Source of the DNA: Botryotinia globosa
Lineage: Eukaryota; Ascomycota; Leotiomycetes; Helotiales; Sclerotiniaceae
Assembly: GCA_014898425.1 (NCBI GenBank)
Contig: RCSZ01000003.1
Location: forward strand, 1,054,001-1,118,000
Direction of reading: 5' to 3'
DNA length: 64,000 bases
Positions 42,791 through 53,290 of the stretch are shown piece after piece (the stretch's first letter is position 1; every line of letters begins with the position of its first letter). Position numbers and translations under genes: made by a program. The notes under the pieces were generated by a model. The model had not been told where the DNA came from. It worked only from the letters and a program-made list of their open reading frames with translations, and did not search any database.

Positions 42791-44038
42791 TCAGATTCCT
42801 AGCTCTTCGAAATCATCATCCAGATTTCTAGGCTTTAGACATTCATTGCCAGACCCCCTTTGTATCTTTCCGGTCAAGAAGATATCCTGTTCTTCTGAGC
42901 TTAGCTTGTCGAAGGCTAGCATGATTGCCACTTTTTGGGCTTCCTCCTTTACCTCCTTTTTGCGTAATTCCGCAAGGTAACCCGCCGACAAACCCTTATC
43001 ATGAAGATAACGTTTGTAATTGGTGCATTTCCTATACAAATACCTATCGAATTCTTCACACTTGTACCGAGGAATCTCTTCACGTGGTGGATCCCTGACA
43101 ACTTGTTGATACACTTCACGACAGGCTAAAGCGTCGGGAGGCATGTCCACATCGATACCGAGCCGTATCATTTGCTCTGTAAGAACGAATGGCCACCTAA
43201 CTTCGTCTGGATGGTCTCGAATAAAGTTCAAAGTGGACTCTCGACTCCCCCTATCCCATGACCACCATTCCCACCATTCTGGACGATAGCCTCCATGCTC
43301 CCAATCTATGATAGCGGTAACATGTCCATCTTTTACCATGATGTTAGATGGGTCGAGATCACCATGAGAGAGTACATATTTTGCTCCTTCCTTGAGGGGA
43401 TAACTCTCCTTGAACTTCAGTATCTGTTCCTGCGTCATGTTGGAGCGGCTACTAATACGGGGTTCTGTACGTGCCCACCATTCTTCTCGATCGGCAGTCA
43501 TCAGATCCGCATGGGGATATTCACCTCCAAAAGTGTGATCTCTAAGCGGCTTACCATCTGGAGCTTCTGGTTTTGTCGACGTAAATTTGCGTGCTTCCGC
43601 CAGATACTCTGCTATTTCCGTGCCGATTGTGCGATGCTGTTCTAAAGTGAAATCGTGCTGTGCCTTCCGGAGTGTTATGCCAGGGACTCTGTCCATCAAT
43701 TGCCAGTAGCTGGTACTATCTTCCCAAGCACACATGTGTTTTGGTACAGGAACATTTGAATTCTCGCTCAAGAATTTAGTTATTGCATAGTCCGAGTGTG
43801 GTTTTATGGGATATCCATTTTCGTGGATTGCGCGTTCTTTCAAGAAGTACTTTTCGCCCAGAGACCACATACCCCTAGAGGAATTCATTGAGACCTTGAC
43901 ATGACTGAAGTACACGTTATGTTCCTGTAGGCTGGAGTTCAATCCACAGACATGGCAAAGCAAGAAGTCTGGACTTTTCGGACGGTGGAGCTTGAGCTCT
44001 TCTTTTGTCGTTCCCTCGAAAGGTCTATAGAACGTCAT
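42791..44038 (-). CDS. Phosphotransferase-family (APH fold) protein
   Basis: A single exon of 415 codons from the ATG at 44038 (MTFYRPFEGTTKEEL). The frame opens seven codons earlier only at a GTG. The protein belongs to the aminoglycoside phosphotransferase/choline kinase-like fold, which is abundant in filamentous fungi. The Brenner-type catalytic motif is LSHGDLDPSNIMV (His225, Asp227, Asn232) and the metal-binding motif is IIDWEHGG (Asp245, Glu247), followed by the typical aromatic YRPEWWEWW. The N-lobe includes VPVPKHMCAWEDSTSYWQLMDRVPGITL, matching the usual hinge. The fungal members are mostly uncharacterised and act on unknown small molecules. Resistance to aminoglycosides should not be assumed. 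The C-terminal 60 residues are helical and charged. Confidence 0.88.
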   Translation of the reverse strand: MTFYRPFEGTTKEELKLHRPKSPDFLLCHVCGLNSSLQEHNVYFSHVKVSMNSSRGMWSLGEKYFLKERAIHENGYPIKPHSDYAITKFLSENSNVPVPKHMCAWEDSTSYWQLMDRVPGITLRKAQHDFTLEQHRTIGTEIAEYLAEARKFTSTKPEAPDGKPLRDHTFGGEYPHADLMTADREEWWARTEPRISSRSNMTQEQILKFKESYPLKEGAKYVLSHGDLDPSNIMVKDGHVTAIIDWEHGGYRPEWWEWWSWDRGSRESTLNFIRDHPDEVRWPFVLTEQMIRLGIDVDMPPDALACREVYQQVVRDPPREEIPRYKCEEFDRYLYRKCTNYKRYLHDKGLSAGYLAELRKKEVKEEAQKVAIMLAFDKLSSEEQDIFLTGKIQRGSGNECLKPRNLDDDFEELGI

Positions 44039-47000
44039 TATCTTTATAGCTAGTGACACAGTTCACCTTAAATTGAAATCTATAGAATAGCTGATTGGAC
44101 TTAAGATGTTTCGACAGGTCGTATTGTGAGGGAAGCGGGAAGTATACCACAGTCATATAGAGCAGTGAAAACAAAGAAATGAGATTTGAGAGCACGAAAC
44201 TGCTCTTATGCCTGGATAGCACAATGAATGGGATCAATACATTCCAGCTCTCTTTAATCATGAATCCGTTTCTGTAATAGAGGAGACAAAAAAACCATGC
44301 TAATACATTCCAGCTTTCTTTGACAAATACATTAAGAACTGGTTTTTGTTGCTCGATATCCTGAGCCATCAAAGCCAATTCCACATCTCATAGACTACAA
44401 AAAAAGGTGACTTTGGGAATGATTGATCCTGAATTCATTCACTGCCCTGCATGTATACTATCTAGCATTACCTACCTAGTCATGAGAGAATCATCTTGTC
44501 TCTTGCAGGGTTGCAAGCTCAACAGAACATAAGTCTAATCCTGATCATTTCAAATATTCGCCTCAGGAATCCAGATCTTGGTTCATTTTCAATATTGTCC
44601 TGAATACAACCGTCGATACAGATTTACAAGGTAACTAGAATTGAAATGTTTCGAATCAGAAAATTTAGAGTTCTTGAAAGATATAATTTTCATTAGAATA
44701 TACTAGAAATGTTAAATCCAGTATGCAAGAGGGTGAGGGAAGGGCCATTGAGGGAAACAGAAACATTTAATTACCATTCTTGATCAGTTCATTCGCAATA
44801 ACTTTATTTGCTAAAAATGTTAATTGCTGACAACAGTTCTGTGATCGAGCTAAATTATATATATACATAAGTGACATAAGTCCTGTCATGAACATCAATC
44901 GATTTAAATGCATCGAAGCAGCACTCACCTAATACACATGTGTGAAGACTATGGTATGCAAGGCTTTTTGTTCGGCCAATGAATTGTGGCGACATACTGC
45001 TTCTGTTTCCGAACTATGTGGTCATGCTTTTCTCTCTACTAATGTAAACCGCTCAAGCATTTCCTTACCAAATTATAGGAATCATAACACCCTTCCATCT
45101 GAAGTTGGCTGTTTTTGCTCCCATCTTGGAGTGGCCATTATCATCCAAGCCTCCTCTATCATTTTACCGTGATATATGAAGCTTCTCCATCCTTCAATAT
45201 CCTTTGCTGTAAGAAAATCCTAGCTAGGGTCAACTTAGATAGGACCAACGAGAGGCGACCGAAATACCCGAATACAATTCTTGAGAGGTTCCTTTCTAAG
45301 AAGATTAGAGACTTGTAGCAAGAGCGGAAAAATCGCAGCGTGATTTGGCGTTACATCGTATTGGATTCCTGGCGAGAAAGCCAGGAGAACGCGTCGCACA
45401 TATTTGCAGGTCTGGTGATGACAGTTCGTGGCTTACAGTTAATTAAGGCGTGCTTTCAAACCATGACTTGTAACTCTTTAGGTAGCTGTAGAAACAATTT
45501 GAATTCTCGTTACGACTGGGAAGGGAAATTTAGTGCGAGTTGGCTCATGGCGTCGAAGTATGTCGGCTGAATTTGGAGACCAAATTTTATTTCGTAGAAA
45601 GTTATCCCGTCCTGCTCCTATTTACACCCAACAAAGGTGGATCACGGGAAGTTTGCTCAATTGATCAGGTGTTTGAATAAGTTCACAGGCAGTACCATCG
45701 CATGTAATAGTACAAAGACCGACTAGCCAAAAGAGGTGGAGTGGCTAGTATAAATTTGTGTTCCACTGATTACATTCTTCACTTGCAGAGAACGAGACTG
45801 GCGTCGATGCGGCAACAACATGGCATTCCTCTGTCTGTATGTGACTACCAAGATACTATATGAGATAGTCCCCAAAAAAGCAAGGTTTCTTAAAGATGAG
45901 CTTTTATATCGTTCTTGGATAGCATCAAGCTCTGTCATCTTCTGTCCAGAAACGTGCTGTGCAATAGTTCGGACTGAAATCTGACAATTGAAAGCTTTAA
46001 ATATCCAAAAAAAATTGAATTGATTGATGGATTTGGATCGTTGGATTGACGTCTACATAGTCTGCATAGTCTGTGGCTTCTAGATACAATCAACCTATAT
46101 TCAATCCATGAATTCAGATTATCAAAGACCCCTGGCCAAGACCAGCCCATTTTTCCGATTAATGTAGTCACTTTGAGTATGTATCATTTGAAAATAAGAA
46201 CAAATGTTTGAGAGTTACACTGTAGGAAATTTTTTTATGCAATATTGGCAGAATATCCACAGGGTATTCACATCCGTGATGTATGTAGCATATGGAAACG
46301 AGCCAATTGATTTTCTTTCAGCCTTTGAAAATTGAGGATTATGTATCCTCAACCGTGTGGTCAAAACTCGAGATTATGCACTGCAGTTCGTTGGCAATCA
46401 TCAGAAAGAACGCAGAGAGCACTGGTAGCATTTGGGAGGGAAGATGTCGGGTTACAGACATGGTATTTGAGCTAGGCAAGAGATGTGATAATATGATCTT
46501 TTAAAGCAATCTTTCGAGGAGAGATCCAGTGGCATATGGAATACTGGTCTGCCATACTGTTGGAGGCAGAACGCTGAAGTGCCTCTGGTACAAAGACCAA
46601 TATCCCAGCTCTAGCTATATGATTTTACCTACATTTATGTAGAATATGCATGAGTATCGAAAGGATTGGGAGAGCTATCCCGCTGAATTGATATTCAAAT
46701 AAACAGCACTAGCCATTGTTTAGATTGTGTATCGGTAGCGAGTTAGGCGATAAACAATCGAATGCCAATACTTTGGCAAACTGCACTTGTGAAGATCAGT
46801 CAAGTTACGTGAGTTGTGTGAGTTGTGTGAGCGCTGTTGGAGCAGCCCGCGTGGTTAGTTGCATGTTCTCAGGCGACGACAATATGTATCTGAAAATCTG
46901 AAATTGGTCTGTGCTCAATAAATTTGTCGAGACGCGATATCAGCGCGCAGAGTAGTGGAAACTTAATTCAAACGGCACTACAACATTCCACCATACAGGA

Positions 47001-47073
47001 AAACGTTTTGTTAATTTTATTCTGGCCCCTCACACCTGTACCCTTTACAGCAGATATACAAGAAATTTCCAAT
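44039..47073. other. 3-kb intergenic stretch, no gene seen
   Basis: Short frames on both strands without motifs (for example 44942-45172, 45340-45570 and 45935-46171). A 20-bp motif (AATACATTCCAGCTYTCTTT) occurs twice, at 44236-44255 and 44302-44321. A 7-bp-stem hairpin (TCCTGGC / GCCAGGA) lies near 45366-45385. Confidence 0.5.
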
Positions 47074-48993
47074 ATGCAGGCGCCTGTAGTAGTAATGAGT
47101 AAGTTTCGAAGGCTTTGAAGCTCTTCTGCCCACTACCCCTCATCCTTAAGAAACGACCGGAACGCTGACTATAGCTTCTAGACACCCAGAGTGGTGATAG
47201 ACAAACTGGTCGAAAGGCTCAGATGTCGAATATCACCGCGGCCAAAACGTAGGAGCTCTTCACAGCATATATCGAGCACCCCGCCATTTCAACAAACCAG
47301 AACTGACACATAAATAGCGTCGCAGATATTATTCGATCATGTTTGGGCCCAAAAGCTATGCTAAAGATGTTGTTGGATCCCATGGGCGGTATTGTTTTGA
47401 CAAATGACGGACATGCCATTCTCAGAGAAATTGAAGTGTCGCATCCTGCAGCGAAGAGCATGATTGAGTTGAGCAGAACACAAGATGAGGAAGTTGGAGA
47501 TGGAACTACAAGTGTTATTATTCTTGGTATGAAAATGGTTCAGGAATTTGTAAGAAACGGGACTGACAATTTTTAGCTGGTGAAATGTTGGCACAATCTC
47601 TTCCACAATTAGAAAGAAACATCCACCCTGTCGTTATTATTTCCGCTTTTAAGGCAGCACTGAAAGACGCTCTCGAGATCATTGAAGAGATTTCCCTCCC
47701 AGTCGATATCAACGATGATAAAGCCATGTATCAACTCATCTCATCCTCAATCGGCACAAAATTCGTTTCTAGATGGTCTGAACTCATGTGCAGCTTAGCA
47801 CTCAAAGCTGTACGAACGGTAACTCACGAGATCGGAGGTGGCAAGAAAGAGGTTGACATCAAGCGTTATGCAAGAGTTGAAAAAATTCCAGGTGGAGAGA
47901 TCGAGGACAGCAGAGTTTTGGACGGTGTAATGCTCAATAAAGATATCACTCACCCAAAGATGAGACGGAGAATTGAGAACCCCAGAATTATCTTATTAGA
48001 TTGCACATTGGAATACAAGAAGGGAGAATCACAGACGAACATTGAGATCAGCAAAGAGGACGATTGGAACAAGATTTTGCAGATTGAGGAGGAGCAGGTC
48101 AAGCTTATGTGCGATTCTATTCTTGCTCTTAAGCCAGATTTGGTCATCACTGAGAAGGGTGTCTCTGGTATGTTGACTGCTCTCGTTATGTTTTGTTTTG
48201 CTAAACCGTTCTAGATCTCGCACAACATTACCTGATGAAAGGAAATGTTACTGCACTACGTCGTGTTCGAAAAACAGACAATAACAGAATAGCTCGTGCA
48301 ACTGGTGCCACTGTCGTCAATAGAGTGGACGATCTCCAGGAATCTGATGTTGGAACCCAGTGTGGCCTTTTCGAGATTGAGAAGATTGGTGACGAATACT
48401 TTACGTTTTTGACCAAATGCGAATCGCCAAAGGCATGCACTATCTTACTGAGAGGTCCATCCAAAGATATCTTGAATGAGATTGACAGAAACTTGGCTGA
48501 TGCTATGGCCGTTGCAAGAAATGTCATGTTCCACCCCAGATTATCGCCCGGAGGAGGTGCTACTGAAATGGCTGTCGCAGTCAGACTAGGTCAACTCGCA
48601 AAGAGTATTGAGGGTGTACAGCAATGGCCATACAAGGCTGTAGCTGAAGCCATGGAAGTCATCCCAAGAACTTTGATCCAAAATGCCGGTCAGAGTCCAG
48701 TCAGAGTCCTCACAGCATTGAGAGCAAAGCATGCTGAAGGCGGAAGTTCATGGGGTATTGACGGTGACAAGGGTACTTTAGTTGATATGAATGAGTACGG
48801 TGTTTGGGAGCCAGAGGCAGTCAAATTACAAAGTATCAAAACTGCAGTTGAGGTACGTGGATATATGCTTAGTGATTTGCGAGCCTTTAACTAATCTAAT
48901 TTACAGTCCGCCTGCCTCCTCCTGAGGGTTGATGATATTTGCAGCGCCAAAGCCGCAAGAGCACCTGGTGCACCTGGCGGTGGGGAGGAATAA
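47074..48993 (+). CDS. CCT3: T-complex protein 1 subunit gamma (CCT3)
   Basis: Six exons: 47074-47098, 47182-47248, 47318-47526, 47577-48167, 48215-48852 and 48907-48993. All five introns (47-83 nt) are GT-AG and restore a single frame, giving 538 residues, the normal size for a CCT subunit. CCT/TRiC is the hetero-oligomeric cytosolic chaperonin that folds actin, tubulin and WD40 proteins using ATP. The N-terminus reads MQAPVVVMNTQSGDRQTGRK. The nucleotide-binding motifs LTNDGHAIL and EVGDGTTSV are intact, and the late motif LSPGGGATEMAVA (normally GGGA) is also present. The C-terminus ends in a Gly-rich tail (APGAPGGGEE), as in other CCT3 proteins. The breaks between frames are introns, not frameshifts. 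Confidence 0.95.
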
Positions 48994-49224
48994 ACCTTCC
49001 AATGTCAGTGTATAAAAAAAAGTGATGATAATATGGTTGATCATACCCTTTTAGCCATAGCATGGAGCTCACGGTTAATGATTGCATGTTCCTTTCTATG
49101 ACAATGAATAGATATCAAGCCAATATACCAATTTTTGGCCACTCTTTCCAATCCCTATAAAACTTCTGACTGTGCAGGAATCTAAAATCACTGAAGTTGA
49201 GCTTTTCCTGACTCGAATTATCCA

Positions 49225-49818
49225 TCAATCATCATCGTGGATGATGACGCCGACTTGTTCCTGTACCTCTCCAACAGTATTTGTCCCAGATACTTCATTG
49301 TCGTCATCTCCTTTAACACTTGCATTAATCCTAGGCATGAATTTTCCTGCTTGCGCACCGGCAACACCGCTAGAATAGTCGCCCTTGCCACCTTTCTTCT
49401 GTCTCTTCTTTTCCCTCTTCTCCCTAGCTTTCCTAGTCTTTTCGGCATCTTTCTCTTCCCTCTCCTTTTTCTCCCTATCCCATCGCTCCGCCTCCTCTTC
49501 CTTTTTAACCTCTTCATCCATCCCTTTTAATCTCTCATATTCCCTTCTACGACTCGCTTTGTATACGTGAAACTCTCCCGATCCAGCTCCTGCTGAACTT
49601 CCTTGCACATTCTGCACAATTTCAGGAACAGCTCCCGTTATTCTCGCGGCCAAAGTATTTTTATCTGTGAATTTTCCATCTTCAGGTAAGCCGACGGACA
49701 TCAACTTGTCGATATGAGAGGCGGTTTCTGAACGAGGAGATATCGCACGACGTTTCAGAGGACGCTTGGAACGAGGGTCGGCGGATGTGGGAATAGATTC
49801 GGGGATGTTTTCAGACAT
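49225..49818 (-). CDS. PRKRIP1/DUF1168-like splicing-factor homologue
   Basis: A single exon of 197 codons. The signature [20 protein letters not shown] (about 77-97) is the conserved core of the DUF1168/PRKRIP1 family. A long Glu/Lys/Arg-rich helix follows (about 98-150, [18 protein letters not shown] and [14 protein letters not shown]), as in the family, and then an acidic tail ending IIHDDD. Human PRKRIP1 is a spliceosome component seen in catalytic-stage complexes, so a nuclear role in pre-mRNA splicing is the family-based inference. The start is the ATG at 49818. The gene converges with CCT3 (231 bp between stops) and diverges from the phosphatase gene. Confidence 0.85.
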   Translation of the reverse strand: MSENIPESIPTSADPRSKRPLKRRAISPRSETASHIDKLMSVGLPEDGKFTDKNTLAARITGAVPEIVQNVQGSSAGAGSGEFHVYKASRRREYERLKGMDEEVKKEEEAERWDREKKEREEKDAEKTRKAREKREKKRQKKGGKGDYSSGVAGAQAGKFMPRINASVKGDDDNEVSGTNTVGEVQEQVGVIIHDDD

Positions 49819-50330
49819 TGTTGAAAATACTCTGATGATTGTCTATTGTAGGCCAAGGGCGTCTCGCTTTGGGTGTTTCTATTGTAGTTCGGCGCTGATA
49901 TTGTATTAAATTGTGGGAAACAGCTCCGATCTTTACTATTTGGTAGCTATTTTTGAGGTTTGACGGATGAGGTTTTGTTTTGTTTAGAACTTTCGGTTCT
50001 GCAGCCTTGTCGCCAGCCCCTGACTAATCTGCAGCCTGGGCCCGGCCCGCCAAATTTTGAAGTGCCATTTGTATGTTTCGTCACATCAAATTTACTTTCC
50101 GATAAGACGATAACGAACGATCGTTAGGAGAGGGGTGGCAACTTGAAACACCTCACACGGTATCCCTTCCTCGGCATTGTTACAGAATCTGATTTAAGCC
50201 TCCGTTTTATTGGTCTTACAACTACAAGATATCACTTCGTCAGCTTTCGTTCTGCTGTCCCTCAAATATTCTTCACTGTTAAAGCATAAAAATTCCTGGG
50301 ACGGAAGATTATGGTATTCGATTTGCCAAT
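49819..50330. promoter_or_regulatory. Divergent promoter, PRKRIP1-like and DET1-like genes
   Basis: 512 bp between the start codons. No specific element was recognised. It includes a G+C-rich patch (about 50000-50060). Confidence 0.5.
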
Positions 50331-51962
50331 ATGGGAAAACCTCGTATGATCATCTTGATTAGACATGCTCAATCAGAGGGAAACAGTATGTTTCCACGAT
50401 CCTTTCGTTCACGAGGCTGCCAGCCTTATTATCACTCTCTAGCTAACCTGTTCAGAGAACCGTGATATTCATCAGACTATACCCGATCACCGAGTAAAGC
50501 TCACCCCCGAAGGTTGGACACAAGCTCATGAAGCTGGTATGCAACTGCGAAACCTCTTACGTCCAGATGATACCCTCCACTTCTTCACTTCTCCCTATCG
50601 AAGGACCCGCGAAACTACAGAGGGCATTTTGTCTACCCTCACCTCCGACTCACCGAGCCCTTCTCCGTTTCCAAGGCACTCTATAAAAGTATATGAAGAG
50701 CCCCGCCTTCGTGAGCAGGACTTTGGTAATTTTCAGCCCTGCAGTGCGGAAATGGAGAGAATGTGGCAAGAGAGAGCAGATTATGGGCACTTTTTCTATA
50801 GGATCCCTAATGGAGAGAGTGCGGCGGATGCATATGACAGGGTGAGTGGATTTAATGAGAGTCTATGGAGACAATTTGGGGATGATGATTTCGCAAGCGT
50901 TTGCGTTCTAGGTATGTTTTAGTATTCACGTACATCTTAACATCCCTAACATGATGGGTTACAGTGACTCACGGACTTATGTCTCGCGTTTTCCTGATGA
51001 AATGGTATCATTTCTCCGTTGAGTACTTTGAAGACCTTCGAAACGTCAATCACTGCGAGTTCCTTATTATGCGCAAATCGAATGATTCCGGGAAGTATAT
51101 ATTAGAAAATCAACTACGCACATGGTCTCAATTAAGGCAAGAGCGTCTAGCGATTACCGCTGCAACCAAAACACCTTCCTCAACGCCCGAAAGCGGGCAA
51201 ACCTCTGGAAAGGATAAAGAAAAGGAGAGTAGGTTATTAGGTGCGGGTCGCTCTCCTGCAGGTTCTTCTAGCCCAATACCAACACATAAAAGATGGGGTG
51301 GCTGCCCAAATGGCTGCGATCACGGGAAGCATTACTACAAGAAGGAAAACTCCATGCATGCCATGCAACTGAACGGTCGCCCAATAGCCTCGGCACCCGC
51401 TTCATCCACGAATGTAGACACAATCGCAGCCCGTCGACCCGCAGCCCGTCGCTGGCAATCTTCCTCCGACGAAGATGAGGACGATCCAAGGGGAAAATCT
51501 GGGCCACCTGAATTAGATGTCCAAAAGAGTCTCGAAGAGACCTTTAGCAGTCCCGACGGAACACCCAGCTTTATTAGCATAGAAGACCGACTAGGTAGTC
51601 GCATTCGAAGTCCCAATGATCTACTTGGCATACGCCATGCTGGAAGAGATGGAGGCGGAAGCGCTAGTGGTGCTAATAGTGATGCTGAATTTAGCGCAGA
51701 AGAAGATATTAGGAAAAGGCTAGCGAAGGGGCGAAACGGGAACAACGGGCTGGGAATCTCAGTATTATCGCGAAAACTAACGAGAGAAGAATCGGATGGA
51801 ATGGGAAAGGGAGTCAAGGCTGATGCTTTAGGAGATCAAAGTGATGATGGGGATGACGATGCTGGAGGACAGAGTGATGACGGTGGTGAGCCGAGTCCCA
51901 AATTACTTGAGATTCAACAAGCTGAAATATTGGACAAAAGTATCAGGGGGAGCGTCTATTAA
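50331..51962 (+). CDS. DET1-like histidine phosphatase (phosphoglycerate mutase superfamily)
   Basis: Three exons: 50331-50385, 50456-50911 and 50965-51962. The introns are 70 and 53 nt (GTATGT donors, CTAAC-type branch sites, CAG acceptors). The product is 502 residues. The histidine-phosphatase core occupies about 1-240: LIRHAQSEGN with nucleophile His12, SPYRRTRETTEG, RLREQDFGNFQ, and the acid/base motif VTHGLMSRVF. The closest known type is yeast Det1 (YDR051c), an acid-phosphatase-like protein linked to sterol transport, and fungal paralogues. The C-terminal half is Ser/Asp/Gly-rich and disordered. A CPNGCDHGKH cluster (Cys284, Cys288, His290, His293) may bind metal. Substrate unknown. 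Confidence 0.87.
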
Positions 51963-53290
51963 TAAGTCTAAATTGTGAATTTCTTTACAGGGATGGGAAA
52001 GAAAATCATAACTTTGAGGTTTCGGATATCGAACGAAAGGGCATACATAATAAGCGTAAAATCTCGCGGTAATCCTACATATCGAATGAACGAATAAACA
52101 AGGTGAGACGGTTAAAATTCTCGTTTATCTTGGACTGAATAAGATGGGGACGAGGAAAGGGCCGGATTCGAGCTCCAATACCACCCACTACCACTCATTT
52201 TGACCCTCATTCTCATCTTCGTGTCCATGTATTGACCAGATTATTTGTACGCCTACCCAAGTGTCATTTTCCCTGCCGTCTTCCCTACTCTATAGAACCA
52301 ATCAACCTTGTAATATAGCTCAATAAGTCATCTGGGGCCCAACAATCGTAATATTCAAGTATTTGATAGCGCACACTCTTTCCTCAAATCTAAATAAATA
52401 TACACTAAAAGGGCATTTGAACATGAAACATCATTTGATTCGAATCGAACCTCCTTTATGATTTATTTCCTTTTTGGCGCTTTTGCACTTTTCAACTTTT
52501 ATGTATTTTGCAAAAGGTGCATTTATTACTACATTTCAATCTGAAGATGTTCTACTACCAGTATTCGCTTATTGATGATGATTGTCAAGGGGGAATATCG
52601 AAAAGAAGAAGAAAAGTATCATAAAACTTACCTTGAAACTTACCTTGATACGATTGATAAAAATTGGTTTACTTTTGATGGAAATCACATATGATTTGGT
52701 AATTTCGACTGTGAAAGTGTGTGAAACCTCATGTGGGAGAGTTGGAGAAAAAGTAAGGTGGAAAAGAAGAGTCATTATTGTTTCTCGCCGAATCAATTCG
52801 CACTTGGTTGAGATCTCAAAACATCTTTCTGATCCTTCTCAGAGTAAATTATAGTACAGTTGTCTCCAACCGAATCGTATTATACTGTTTGAATAGCTAC
52901 GTAGAAGCTAGCTGCTATATACTACAAAGAAAGACACCGTATAAAACAACAGTTTCCATCTGGATAATTGTGTCGTGTCGCGTGTCATCATATAATCTCA
53001 TATCACATTCCGTTCCGTTGTCGTCCATTAATGTTGTCAGAGCATTCCAAAGAACTAAAGAAAGCTCCCGAAAGTAAAGCTCATTGCACCGGCCTATCTA
53101 TTGCCAGCAGTATTCACATGTATTGAGTATTCCCGCTCTGTTTGCATTAAATCTACCTCCAACACATCCCTTCCACCACTATAAATTACGTTTTAGAATT
53201 CATTCGTTGCATCGTTCTTTTCGTTCGGAGTCCTCCAACGGTCACATTCACAATCGAGAATCGTTGGGGATTTGCAATTAAAGGGGGTTG
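51963..53290. other. Convergent 3' region, no gene seen
   Basis: 1.3 kb between the phosphatase and kinase-like stop codons. Only short overlapping frames. No repeats of note. Confidence 0.5.

Noticed and set aside
44039..44059. N-terminal extension of the phosphotransferase from a GTG
   Set aside because: Eukaryotic translation should begin at the ATG at 44038.
47219..48894. Apparent frameshifts in the CCT3 gene
   Set aside because: Each frame change coincides with a GT-AG intron of 47 to 83 nt and the joined product matches the family end to end.
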